15,972 bases of DNA from JANXQE01 sp035651635 (GCA_035651635.1 DASRFK010000245.1:1-15972), one strand, 5' to 3'; shown: positions 1-7,109, numbered from the stretch's first letter. The notes: generated by a model from the sequence alone, not told the origin. Numbers and translations are program-made.

Positions 1-142
1 ACCGTTGGCCGGGACGCACGGTCATCAAACTTACCGTACAGGGCTGATTGTGAGCGTATTGTTTGAACGACCCCCACGGGCGCTCGACGTACCCGACCTC
101 CGGTTTTTTTGAAGGGATCTTCTCAGTCAGGTTTTGATTCAT
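1..142 (-). CDS. Type II (cupin) mannose-6-phosphate isomerase / ManC C-terminal-like protein, 5' part only
   Basis: Reading the minus strand from an ATG at 142 gives an open frame of 47 codons that runs off the left edge. It contains VERPWGSF (about residues 19-26), then a hydrophobic strand and TVRPGQR at the cut. The pattern RPWG-x-F followed by V-x-PG-x-x is the entry strand of the type II phosphomannose isomerase cupin. That cupin occurs alone or as the C-terminal domain of mannose-1-phosphate guanylyltransferases. The metal-binding histidines would lie beyond the edge and cannot be checked. With only about 18 residues before the motif, this is probably a stand-alone cupin of roughly 120 residues rather than a bifunctional ManC. 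It follows the cupin glucose-6-phosphate isomerase gene after 58 bases on the same strand, so it is likely the last visible gene of the sugar operon. No clear ribosome-binding site is seen. Confidence 0.72.
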   Translation of the reverse strand, partial: MNQNLTEKIPSKKPEVGYVERPWGSFKQYAHNQPCTVSLMTVRPGQR

Positions 143-200
143 AAAAGCGAATTGAACTGGAGACACTCAGCCGCATTCTGCAGGCACTGTTTTGCAATCC

Positions 201-776
201 TCAAGGGCCGCTCGTCAGACTGGCCCGGTCCACCAGCACAGGGCGGCCGTCCTGCTCCAGCAGGGCCATCCGGAAATTGCGCTGAGCGACGGTTCGGTAG
301 TCGTGGCCGGCGCGGGCAGGGTAAACCCCGAGATATACGAGTGGGCTATTGCCGATGTTCATGGTGCGGTGGACCGTATGGCCGGGTACATAGACTGCCT
401 GGTTCGGTAACAACGGTAGCGCCCGGCTTTCTCCGGAAGCTTCGTCTTCGAGCAGCATCATGCCTTGGCCTGAAAGCCCTAAATAGATTTCGGCTGCCTC
501 GCGCCATTCATGCAAATGGCCTTTGGTCATGAAATACTCACGGCCAACCCGGCCGGGCATGATTCTGCCGAGCCCATAGTGAAGATCGCCTGGCCCATGA
601 GCCGGCTCCACGCTGGCCACCGCGTAAATCAGCGGGTCAGAGGCTGCCAGTGCTTTGACGTAAGCGGCGTCATCGACGTAGCAGCCGCGCATGTCGCTCA
701 ATCGCCGCTGGACAGGTTTGGCCCCTTCGATCAGACCGGTCCCTGAATCAAAACGGGAAAGCAGTTGGTCGAACAT
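201..776 (-). CDS. Cupin-type (archaeal-type) glucose-6-phosphate isomerase
   Basis: This 191-residue protein matches the cupin phosphoglucose isomerase family, which interconverts glucose-6-phosphate and fructose-6-phosphate in the cytoplasm using a bound metal ion. The metal site is readable: TKGHLHE gives H87 and H89, EIY gives E96, and PGHTVH gives H136. These correspond almost one-for-one to the ligands known in the Pyrococcus furiosus enzyme (H88, H90, E97, H136). GRIMPGRVGREYFMTKGHLH (71-90) is the typical lead-in strand. Length is normal for the family. The family is unrelated to ordinary bacterial Pgi and is common in archaea but patchy in bacteria. The ATG at 776 lies 4 bases after the stop of the upstream mannose-6-phosphate isomerase gene, so translation is probably coupled. 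No strong ribosome-binding site is visible. The assignment is firm; the physiological direction of the reaction is not known. Confidence 0.9.
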   Translation of the reverse strand: MFDQLLSRFDSGTGLIEGAKPVQRRLSDMRGCYVDDAAYVKALAASDPLIYAVASVEPAHGPGDLHYGLGRIMPGRVGREYFMTKGHLHEWREAAEIYLGLSGQGMMLLEDEASGESRALPLLPNQAVYVPGHTVHRTMNIGNSPLVYLGVYPARAGHDYRTVAQRNFRMALLEQDGRPVLVDRASLTSGP

Positions 777-780
777 ATGG

Positions 781-2547
781 TTAAGTACGCACGTAAGCCT
801 TTATGGTGGCGCATCGGCCGCCAAGCGCGTCACCGCTGGGACGAATAGTATAAGGCCCAACCCGGGCCGGAACAATGAACGTCTCGGCGTAATGGATCGG
901 AAATGCCTCAAACGCGCGCTCCGGGCTCTCGACGATGGCCTCCCGCCCTTCAATAAGGTTGAGCACGTTAACGCCCCCGTTGGTGTCGTGGGCCGCGGCT
1001 TTATGGAACCAATGGCGGCGGGTCTCAATGAATTCCCGCTCGTGCAGACCGGTGCGCTCCTCGGTCCAACCGTCGCCCTGGCCCAGCTTCTCGACCTGGT
1101 TGATCAAGTTGCGCTGCGTCCATGCGGTCGTTCGGTCCCACTGGATGTTGGCCGCGCCGTGCTCCAGGTGAATCGGACGAGGTTTGCCATCCAGTCCCAA
1201 ACGGCCCCAATCCCACATTTTGAAGGTGAAAATGTAGGGCGTGGCGCTAATCTCGAGGACCATCGAGTTGGCTCCGGAGCAATGCACGGTGCCTGCCGGG
1301 ATTAAAAAGTGGTCGTGTTTCCGGGCCGGCCACCGATTGGCGTATCGTTCCGCGAGGAAATGACCTTCGCCGGACTGGGCCGCGCGCAAATCCTGCAGCA
1401 TCGCCTCGGGTTGAACATCTTCCTGCAGCCCAAGATAGACGGCGGCGTCAGGCCCCGCGTCCAAAAGGTAGTAGCTCTCATCCTGGGTATAATGCATTCC
1501 AAAGTGTTGCTGAATGTACTCCGTCAAGGGGTGGACCTGGAACGAAAGATTGCCCCCTCCCATCGTGTCGAGGAAATCAAAACGAATGGGGAACTCGTCT
1601 CCGAACCGCGCATGCACCGCCTCCCCTAGCAAGGCGCGTGGCTGAGCAAATACCAGGTCAACCGAGGGTAGCTCAACTTGCGTTCGGCCAAATTGCAGCA
1701 ACAGGCTGTTCTCTTCGGGCACGCAGTCGAAGCACCAACCGAAATTCTTCACGCCGCGGTCCAGGTCGCAAACCTCCTTCATCCACTGCCCGCCCCAGGG
1801 CGCTGGATCAAAAAAGGGCACTACCCGGAACGGCCGGGTTACGGCCTGTCGAAGCCCACGCCGCACGGCCTCCCCGTCCGCCAATTTTGGCGTTCGAGGA
1901 TCATTGGTATCGAGCAGGAAGTCCCATTTCGAGATAAGCGCACGTTTCCACCGGTCGCAGACGCGCCAGTCCACGAAAAATGCGCGCTTGTACTTCAGGC
2001 TGGCCGCCAGTTGACGATTCTCGGCACCGAGGTTGCCGGACTCGTTTCGACGAAAGCGTTGCTGCGCTTCCCATCGAGCCAGGTCGGCGTAGACCAGCAC
2101 ATCGCCGGCGGCGATGAGGCTCGCGCCACAACCAACCACCAGAATCAATCCTCTCGGAACAGCTCGGATTTCGTTGCGGAAATTCTCCAATCTCAATTGG
2201 TCAAAAAATTGGGGCAAAGTCAGCCCGGACAGAAATCCGAAAACCGGGTCGTTGCCGCCCAGAAAAGGGGCCACGAGCGAGTCAATTTTGTCCCGGGGCA
2301 GCAAGGCGTCGGTGGTTCGGATAACTTTCGCTGCTGGCAGCCGGCGTGCCAGCTCGGTCGCGAGTACCAGTTCCTCCACGCCGGGGTAGCACTCAATGCT
2401 CAGGATTGTCTTTGGAGCAAGCTGCGCTACCCGTGCTGCCAAGCGCTCGGCGATCCCGTCCCATCCTTCCACGCAGGCGGTCGCCGGCCCTGGCACCTCG
2501 ATCGCCGGGAATTTTTCGTAATTGGAATTGCTCACAGAACCTGTCAC
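781..2547 (-). CDS. manA: Class I mannose-6-phosphate isomerase with N-terminal kinase-like domain
   Basis: A 588-residue protein, much longer than the usual 300-400 of ManA. The C-terminal half (about 240-588) is a class I phosphomannose isomerase, which interconverts mannose-6-phosphate and fructose-6-phosphate with zinc. The expected ligands are visible: Q337 and H339 in SFQVHP, E357 in QDESYY and H422 in PAGTVH. The N-terminal ~230 residues resemble a nucleoside-kinase fold: a strand ending in IECYPGVEE (51-59) where a P-loop would sit, GLILVVGCGASLI (133-145) and DVLVYADLARWEAQ (149-162). No GxxxxGK[ST] Walker A motif is present, so that domain is probably not an active kinase. The start is GTG at 2547; an in-frame GTG at 2535 is an alternative. 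The gene lies 58 bases after the sugar porter gene and 4 bases before the cupin glucose-6-phosphate isomerase. The isomerase role is well supported; the role of the N-terminal domain is unknown. Confidence 0.85.
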   Translation of the reverse strand: MTGSVSNSNYEKFPAIEVPGPATACVEGWDGIAERLAARVAQLAPKTILSIECYPGVEELVLATELARRLPAAKVIRTTDALLPRDKIDSLVAPFLGGNDPVFGFLSGLTLPQFFDQLRLENFRNEIRAVPRGLILVVGCGASLIAAGDVLVYADLARWEAQQRFRRNESGNLGAENRQLAASLKYKRAFFVDWRVCDRWKRALISKWDFLLDTNDPRTPKLADGEAVRRGLRQAVTRPFRVVPFFDPAPWGGQWMKEVCDLDRGVKNFGWCFDCVPEENSLLLQFGRTQVELPSVDLVFAQPRALLGEAVHARFGDEFPIRFDFLDTMGGGNLSFQVHPLTEYIQQHFGMHYTQDESYYLLDAGPDAAVYLGLQEDVQPEAMLQDLRAAQSGEGHFLAERYANRWPARKHDHFLIPAGTVHCSGANSMVLEISATPYIFTFKMWDWGRLGLDGKPRPIHLEHGAANIQWDRTTAWTQRNLINQVEKLGQGDGWTEERTGLHEREFIETRRHWFHKAAAHDTNGGVNVLNLIEGREAIVESPERAFEAFPIHYAETFIVPARVGPYTIRPSGDALGGRCATIKAYVRT

Positions 2548-2605
2548 CAGCCATTCACGATGCCCAGCTTAACGCGCGTCGCTCCAAGATCAGGGGCCAG
2601 AACGC

Positions 2606-4000
2606 TCATGCCACCACTTTGGGTTCCCGGACCGCGGGCCGGCCGCGGCTCCAGATCGCTTCGATTTCCTCAAGGCTTCGGCCCTTGGTCTCGGGAATAA
2701 AAACCAGCACGAAAATGAACGAGAGAAAACTCACGACGGCGTAGGCGCCGAAAGTGAGAGCCGGTCCAATCCTCGGGCTGTCGTTAAGCATCGGAAAGGT
2801 TTGCGCCACCACGTAACAGGAAACCCACACGGTGAAGGCGGCAAGCGACATCGCCCGCCCGCGCAGGCGATTTGGGAAAATCTCCGAGCAGAATAGCCAG
2901 CCAATCGGGCCCATGGCCATCGCGAACGCGGCGATGAACAAAACCACACATACCAGCAGTCCCACTCCATTTTGCTGACTGCGAAACATCCACCCCACCA
3001 GAGCGAGGGCCACGGCTTGCACCGCGGTGCCGATCAGCAGCAATGGCCGGCGGCCCAACTTATCCACCAGCCCAATGGCCACAAACGTGAACACGAAATT
3101 AATGAGCCCAACCCAGACCGATGACGAAAAAGCCGCATTCCTGCCGGCCCCCGCGGCGACAAAGATCTTGGTCGAGTAGTACATAATGGCGTTAATGCCG
3201 CAAAATTGTGAAAACGCCATCAGGGCCACGGCCATCCCCAGCGGTTTGAGCAGTGTCCCCGTGAGCAATTCGGAAAAGCGGCCTTGCTCCGTGCTCAAGG
3301 CACGACGGATGCCACTTAATTCGGCCGCCGCATGCTCAGGTCCGCCGACCCGTTCCAGGATCGCGCGGGCTTGTTCCTCTCGTCCCTTTTGAGCGAGCCA
3401 ACGAGGACTTTCGGGAACGGTCAAAAGCAATGCCATGAAGAGCACGGCCGGAAGGACCTCCATGCCCAACATCCAACGCCACCCCAGGGTCGTGTTCCAC
3501 AGTTCGTCGCCGAAACCTTGAATTAATTTGTTGGCAAAGAGCGTCAGAAAAATCCCCGTGACGATTCCCAGTTGAAACAGCGAACCCAACCGGCCCCGCC
3601 ACTGTTCGGGAGAGATCTCGGCGATGTAAACCGGGCAAATCATCGACGAAGCACCGATGCCCAACCCGCTCACGAACCGCGCGACGAGAAATTGATCGAA
3701 GGTCCTGGGAATAGCCGAAAACAAACCGGACAACGCATACAACAGCGCGCATAAAAGCAGCATGCGTTTGCGGCCGAACCGGTCGCTTAACAGTCCCGCA
3801 AACATGGCCCCCGGAATGCACCCAAGAATCGCGCTTGCTCCGGCCAGGCCTTCTTGCGCCGCCGACAGGTGCAGATCGGCCTTGAGGTAGGAAATGGCCC
3901 CGTTAATTACCGCCGTGTCGTAGCCGAACAAAAACCCGCCAATGGCGGTCACCCCGGTGGCGAACAGCACGAAACGATTTGCGGAGGTTGAGCGCGACAC
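2606..4000 (-). CDS. MFS sugar porter (XylE/GalP-like sugar:H+ symporter family)
   Basis: A 464-residue inner-membrane protein with about twelve hydrophobic segments and the signature motifs of the sugar porter family of the major facilitator superfamily. These are GFLFGYDTAVING (22-34) in the first helix, RFGRK (74-78), PESPRWL (196-202) ending helix 6, QFCGINAIMYY (265-275) in helix 7, GRRPLLL (316-322), GPIGWLF (364-370) and PETKGRSLEEIE (436-447) after helix 12. Members import hexoses or pentoses, often with protons; the substrate cannot be read from sequence. The QQ pair common in helix 7 of XylE-like proteins is SQ here. The start is GTG at 4000, supported by AAGGA at 4014-4010, nine bases upstream. 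It is the first gene of the minus-strand operon, with a well-formed promoter at 4061-4089. The import product would be free sugar, so a kinase must act before the isomerases downstream. Confidence 0.92.
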   Translation of the reverse strand: MSRSTSANRFVLFATGVTAIGGFLFGYDTAVINGAISYLKADLHLSAAQEGLAGASAILGCIPGAMFAGLLSDRFGRKRMLLLCALLYALSGLFSAIPRTFDQFLVARFVSGLGIGASSMICPVYIAEISPEQWRGRLGSLFQLGIVTGIFLTLFANKLIQGFGDELWNTTLGWRWMLGMEVLPAVLFMALLLTVPESPRWLAQKGREEQARAILERVGGPEHAAAELSGIRRALSTEQGRFSELLTGTLLKPLGMAVALMAFSQFCGINAIMYYSTKIFVAAGAGRNAAFSSSVWVGLINFVFTFVAIGLVDKLGRRPLLLIGTAVQAVALALVGWMFRSQQNGVGLLVCVVLFIAAFAMAMGPIGWLFCSEIFPNRLRGRAMSLAAFTVWVSCYVVAQTFPMLNDSPRIGPALTFGAYAVVSFLSFIFVLVFIPETKGRSLEEIEAIWSRGRPAVREPKVVA

Positions 4001-4060
4001 CGGCCTAATTCCTTTCGCGAAGCCGGAGCAAGTCAGAGTATCTCGCAGCGATAATCACGA

Positions 4061-4089
4061 GCTATAGCGGTGGGCGCCAATGTTGTCAA
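4061..4089 (-). promoter_or_regulatory. Sigma-70-type promoter of the sugar porter/isomerase operon
   Basis: On the minus strand a perfect -35 TTGACA (4089-4084) is followed by a 17-base spacer and the -10 TATAGC (4066-4061). Transcription would start near 4054, giving a leader of about 54 bases before the GTG at 4000. A perfect 12-base palindrome, CCGCCGCGGCGG (4094-4105), lies just upstream of the -35 box and could be a regulator site; a GCTAG...CTAGC pair lies at 4112-4132. Spacing and match are the best in the window. The assignment assumes an ordinary housekeeping sigma factor. Confidence 0.65.
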
Positions 4090-4147
4090 TCTACCGCCGC
4101 GGCGGCGCCACGCTAGCTTCCTGGCCACTAGCTCGTCCTACCTCGAC

Positions 4148-4375
4148 GCCCACGGGGTCCCTCCTACCAGCCTGGGCCGAAGGCCTAGGAGAAATCGCGC
4201 CCAGAACATTCATTTCCCAAGCGCCAAAGGCGCGCGGACGTCCGACCCAGGCTTTCGAAACCGGATTCCGATCCGCCTCAGTCCAAGGTGGGCGGGCCGC
4301 TGGCCCGCGCGATAAAAATTGTGACCGGCGGGACCTAGGCCTTCTGACTGTGCTGGTTTGAGGGGCGCCGTGGGC
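4148..4375. repeat. 228-bp imperfect inverted-repeat element between two divergent operons
   Basis: The arms 4148-4189 and 4334-4375 are inverted copies matching at 33 of 42 positions by hand alignment. The innermost 11 bases are identical (GAAGGCCTAGG at 4179-4189 against CCTAGGCCTTC at 4334-4344). The 144-base interior holds further palindromes: GCGCC-AAA-GGCGC (4221-4233), CGGACGTCCG (4235-4244) and GCGGGCC-GCT-GGCCCGC (4292-4308). Open frames crossing it are low-complexity and lack family features, so the DNA looks non-coding. It may be a miniature inverted-repeat element or a large cruciform-forming repeat. It sits between the two promoter regions without interrupting either. No target-site duplication was identified. 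Confidence 0.55.
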
Positions 4376-4457
4376 ACCCTCGAAAACGCCGCCGCAGCAG
4401 TGGGGTTGGCCTGAGGGGGTATCCCTATCAGGCCCAACCGAAGGGTCCAATTTCCTT

Positions 4458-4503
4458 TATAATGGACATTATTCTTGCATACAGGAAACGGCGTGCCTAT
4501 TTT
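4458..4503 (+). promoter_or_regulatory. tdh: Candidate promoter region of tdh-kbl
   Basis: Two overlapping candidates lie ahead of tdh. One is TTGCAT (4475-4480), 17 bases, TATTTT (4498-4503), which would give a leader of about 40 bases. The other is a perfect TATAAT (4458-4463), whose -35 position (4435-4440, CAACCG) is poor, so it would need an activator. The change from GC-rich DNA to an AT-rich stretch at 4450-4510 supports a promoter here. Which box is used cannot be decided from sequence. Confidence 0.45.
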
Positions 4504-4550
4504 ACAGGAAAGCTTTCCGATAAACTAAAGGCTCTTCCGGGACAAAACTT

Positions 4551-5579
4551 ATGAAAGCACTTGTGAAGAAGGAGCGAAAGCCGGGCCTGTGGCTCGAGGA
4601 AGTCCCTCGGCCAGAACTCGGCATTAACGACGTTCTGATCCACGTCGACCGGGCCGGCATTTGCGGCACGGACGTCCATATCTACAAATGGGATGAGTGG
4701 GCGCAAAAGACCATTCCAACACCCATGGTAATCGGCCATGAGTTTGTGGGCGAGGTCGCCGAGGTCGGGTCCAACGTAAAGGATTTCTTTCCGGGCGAAA
4801 TCGTCAGCGCGGAAGGGCACGTGGTGTGCGGGCGTTGCCGAAATTGCCTGGCGGGACGCCGACATCTCTGCAAGGACACCCAAGGCATCGGGGTAAACCG
4901 GCCCGGGGCATTCGCGGAGTATATCTCCGTCCCAATGACCAATGTCTGGCACCACCGGAGCAATGTGGACCGAGACGTGGCGGCGATTTTCGATCCTTTT
5001 GGCAATGCGGTTCATACGGCCTTGTCGTTTCCGGTGCTGGGAGAAGATGTGCTGGTAACCGGAGCCGGACCGATTGGCATCATGGCCGCGGCCGTGGCCA
5101 GACACGCCGGAGCGCGTTTCGTGGTTGTCACCGACGTGAATGATTACCGGCTGGACCTGGCGCGGCAGATGGGCGCTACGGTTGCGTTGAATGTAAAATC
5201 CGGCCGAGGTCTGAAAGACGTCCAGAAACAGTTAGGGATGAAGGAAGGTTTTGACGTGGGTCTTGAGATGTCGGGAAGTCCCGCGGCCCTGCGCGACATG
5301 ATTGATAATGTGTGTCACGGGGGCAAAATCGCCATGCTGGGTATTCCCTCGGAAGCAGTTCCTTTCGATTGGACAAAGGTCGTGTTCAACATGCTCACGA
5401 TCAAAGGCATTTACGGACGCGAAATGTATGAGACATGGTACAAGATGACGGTTATGTTGGAAACCGGGCTGAATATTAAACCAGCCATCACGCACCGGTT
5501 CCATTTTTCGGAGTTCGAAAAAGGTTTTGAGGTCATGCTGAGCGGAAAATCCGGTAAAGTAATCCTGAACTGGCGCTGA
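4551..5579 (+). CDS. tdh: L-threonine 3-dehydrogenase
   Basis: A 342-residue, zinc-dependent medium-chain dehydrogenase that oxidises L-threonine to 2-amino-3-ketobutyrate with NAD+. The order matches E. coli Tdh (341 residues). C38 in GICGTD and H63-E64 in IGHEFVGE form the catalytic zinc site. C93, C96, C99 and C107 form the structural zinc lobe. GAGPIG (171-176) is the nucleotide-binding turn, with D195 in VVTDVND at the end of the second strand, as expected for NAD preference. GIYGREMYETWYKM (286-299) is characteristic of threonine dehydrogenases rather than sorbitol dehydrogenases. The ATG at 4551 gives the family-typical start (MKALVKKE); the upstream sequence has only a weak GGGA. The stop is followed 8 bases later by kbl, which uses its unstable product, so the two are an operon. 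Confidence 0.96.
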   Translation: MKALVKKERKPGLWLEEVPRPELGINDVLIHVDRAGICGTDVHIYKWDEWAQKTIPTPMVIGHEFVGEVAEVGSNVKDFFPGEIVSAEGHVVCGRCRNCLAGRRHLCKDTQGIGVNRPGAFAEYISVPMTNVWHHRSNVDRDVAAIFDPFGNAVHTALSFPVLGEDVLVTGAGPIGIMAAAVARHAGARFVVVTDVNDYRLDLARQMGATVALNVKSGRGLKDVQKQLGMKEGFDVGLEMSGSPAALRDMIDNVCHGGKIAMLGIPSEAVPFDWTKVVFNMLTIKGIYGREMYETWYKMTVMLETGLNIKPAITHRFHFSEFEKGFEVMLSGKSGKVILNWR

Positions 5580-5587
5580 GCTAAGTT

Positions 5588-6772
5588 ATGCAAAAGGCGT
5601 TCGTGCAGCATCTCGAGTCGCAATTGGCGGCCATCCGGGCCGCCGGCACCTACAAACGCGAGCGGGTCATCATCACCCCGCAGGGAGCCACCATCCGCGT
5701 CGCCGACGGCAAGCCGGTCCTCAATTTCTGCGCCAATAATTACCTGGGCCTGGCGCAGCATCCCGAAGTGCTGGCCGCCGCGAAAGAGGCGCTGGACACT
5801 TGGGGCTACGGCATGGCCAGCGTGCGCTTCATTTGCGGCACCCAGAGCGTTCACAAACAGCTTGAAGCCAAACTGACGGAGTTCCTGGGAACCGAAGATA
5901 CGATTCTTTATTCCTCCTGTTTTGATGCCAATGGCGGTTTGTTCGAAACTTTGCTCGGCCAGGAAGACGCAGTGGTTTCCGACGAACTGAACCACGCGAG
6001 CATTATTGACGGCGTCCGGCTCTGTAAGGCGCAGCGTTTCCGCTATTCGAACAACGACATGGCCGACCTTGAAACCAAACTGAAAGAAGCCGCCGGCGCG
6101 CGCTTTCGGTTGATTGCCACCGACGGCGTGTTTTCGATGGACGGCTATATCGCCAACTTGGCCGCGATTTGTGACCTGGCCGAAAAGCACAATGCGCTGG
6201 TGATGGTCGACGATTCGCATGCCGTTGGCTTTATGGGCCGACACGGACGCGGCACGCCGGAATACCACAACGTGATCGGCCGGGTGGATATCCTCACCGG
6301 CACGCTGGGAAAGGCGCTCGGCGGGGCCAGCGGAGGATATGCGAGCGGGCGCAAGGAAATCGTCGAACTGCTCCGCCAACGGTCCCGGCCGTATCTGTTC
6401 TCGAACACTCTGGCTCCTGCAATTGCCGCCGCCTCGCTGAAAGTTCTGGAACTTCTGAGCCGTTCCACTGAACTCAGAGACCGTCTCGAACAGAACACCC
6501 GTTTTTTCCGCGAGGGCATGCAGAAGCTGGGTTTCGCGATTCTGCCGGGAACCCACCCGATTGTTCCGGTGATGCTCGGGGACGTTGCCCTCGCATCGCG
6601 GTTCGCCGAAGCAATGCTGCAAAAGGGCGTTTACGTTATCGGTTTCTCGTATCCGGTGGTGCCTCAAGGCAAGGCCCGCATTCGCACTCAACTCTCCGCC
6701 GCGCATACGCGCCAGGATCTAGAATTGGCGCTCGAAAGTTTTGCGGCGGTGAAGAAAGAGCTGAAGCTTTAG
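5588..6772 (+). CDS. kbl: Glycine C-acetyltransferase (2-amino-3-ketobutyrate CoA ligase)
   Basis: A 394-residue PLP enzyme of the alpha-oxoamine synthase family. It splits 2-amino-3-ketobutyrate with CoA into glycine and acetyl-CoA, the second step of threonine degradation. Visible hallmarks are FCANNYLGLAQHP (47-59), H136 in NHASIIDG (the ring-stacking histidine), D208 and H211 in DDSHAVGFMG (PLP nitrogen and phenolate contacts), and K242 in TGTLGKALGG, the Schiff-base lysine (K244 in E. coli Kbl). Length equals the usual ~398. Related family members (BioF, HemA, serine palmitoyltransferase) are less likely because the gene follows tdh by 8 bases and the N-terminus (QLAAIRAAGTYKRERVI) is Kbl-like. 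No strong ribosome-binding site is seen, so coupling to tdh is likely. A weak terminator candidate follows at 6862-6880. Confidence 0.96.
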   Translation: MQKAFVQHLESQLAAIRAAGTYKRERVIITPQGATIRVADGKPVLNFCANNYLGLAQHPEVLAAAKEALDTWGYGMASVRFICGTQSVHKQLEAKLTEFLGTEDTILYSSCFDANGGLFETLLGQEDAVVSDELNHASIIDGVRLCKAQRFRYSNNDMADLETKLKEAAGARFRLIATDGVFSMDGYIANLAAICDLAEKHNALVMVDDSHAVGFMGRHGRGTPEYHNVIGRVDILTGTLGKALGGASGGYASGRKEIVELLRQRSRPYLFSNTLAPAIAAASLKVLELLSRSTELRDRLEQNTRFFREGMQKLGFAILPGTHPIVPVMLGDVALASRFAEAMLQKGVYVIGFSYPVVPQGKARIRTQLSAAHTRQDLELALESFAAVKKELKL

Positions 6773-6861
6773 CGAGTGCCTCTCTCCCATTTACACCGTG
6801 GCTTCCGGCCCGCCCGAACATAGCCCAGAGCTGAGGCCGCAGGCCGATGAGGCACGGTTTT

Positions 6862-6880
6862 CACGCTAAGAGCGTGTTTT
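6862..6880 (+). terminator. Weak intrinsic terminator candidate after kbl
   Basis: CACGCT (6862-6867), an AAG loop, AGCGTG (6871-6876) and then TTTT (6877-6880) form a short stem with a brief U-run, about 90 bases after the kbl stop. The right side of the stem is also the left end of the palindromic repeat at 6869-6990, so the match may be a by-product of that repeat. The larger hairpin at 6910-6970 could also stop transcription from either side of this convergent gap. Confidence 0.35.
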
Positions 6881-6990
6881 AAAACCTCGGCTTGGGCCCG
6901 GACACCTGGGTTTGGAGTCCCGTCTTCAGGCGGTTTTGGCGCGGGGCCGCCTAAAGGCGGGACTCCAAACCAAATTTTAAAACGCGCTCT
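6869..6990. repeat. 122-bp nested palindromic repeat element
   Basis: The outer arms AGAGCGTGTTTTAAAA (6869-6884) and TTTTAAAACGCGCTCT (6975-6990) are inverted copies with one mismatch in 16. Inside, 6910-6933 and 6947-6970 form a second inverted pair matching at 22 of 24 positions. Each arm carries TTTGGAGTCCCG at its outer end and there is a 13-base loop. The element lies in the convergent gap between kbl and pal and contains no credible coding frame. It resembles REP- or MITE-like interspersed elements that fold into one long hairpin. The TTTGGAGT-plus-GC-hairpin pattern recurs in the repeat at 12619-12753. Confidence 0.7.
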
Positions 6991-7104
6991 AAGGCGCAAA
7001 GACGCCAGGTTTCTCTGTTTCGTCCCTTGCCTTCTTCGTGCCTCGGTGCCTTCGTGGTTCATGCTCTTTTCGGAGCCACAGAGGCACAGAGACACAGAGG
7101 CAAC
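6991..7104. repeat. 'CACAGAG/AAGACGC'-type non-coding repeat, inverted pair
   Basis: The right part (7071-7104) reads GGAGCCACAGAGGCACAGAG followed by ACACAGAGGC, a purine-rich run of roughly 9-10-base period. The left part (7029-7066) is a diverged inverted copy (for example TCGGTGCCTTCGTGGTTC against the reverse complement of the right arm, about 14 of 18 matching). AAGGCGCAAAGACGCC at 6991-7006 is a related motif. No protein is supported here. From memory, similar 'cacagaggcacagag' sequences are scattered in many environmental bacterial genomes, but this cannot be confirmed from the window. The element ends 5 bases short of the pal stop codon. Confidence 0.5.
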
Positions 7105-7109
7105 GAACC

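Noticed and set aside
3..111. Plus-strand gene tails at the left edge (short open stretches ending at 47 and 112)
   Set aside because: The minus-strand frame over the same bases encodes a recognisable cupin motif, which explains the region better.
1678..2700. Plus-strand 340-residue open frame
   Set aside because: It is antisense to the well-supported mannose-6-phosphate isomerase gene and looks like a codon-bias shadow.
4091..4450. Minus-strand 119-residue open frame and overlapping plus-strand frames in the divergent gap
   Set aside because: They span the inverted-repeat element, are Pro/Arg/Ala-rich with no recognisable fold, and exist in several frames at once, as GC-rich non-coding DNA often does.
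5411..6706. Minus-strand 431-residue open frame
   Set aside because: It lies opposite kbl, which has all its catalytic residues; the antisense protein has no family features.
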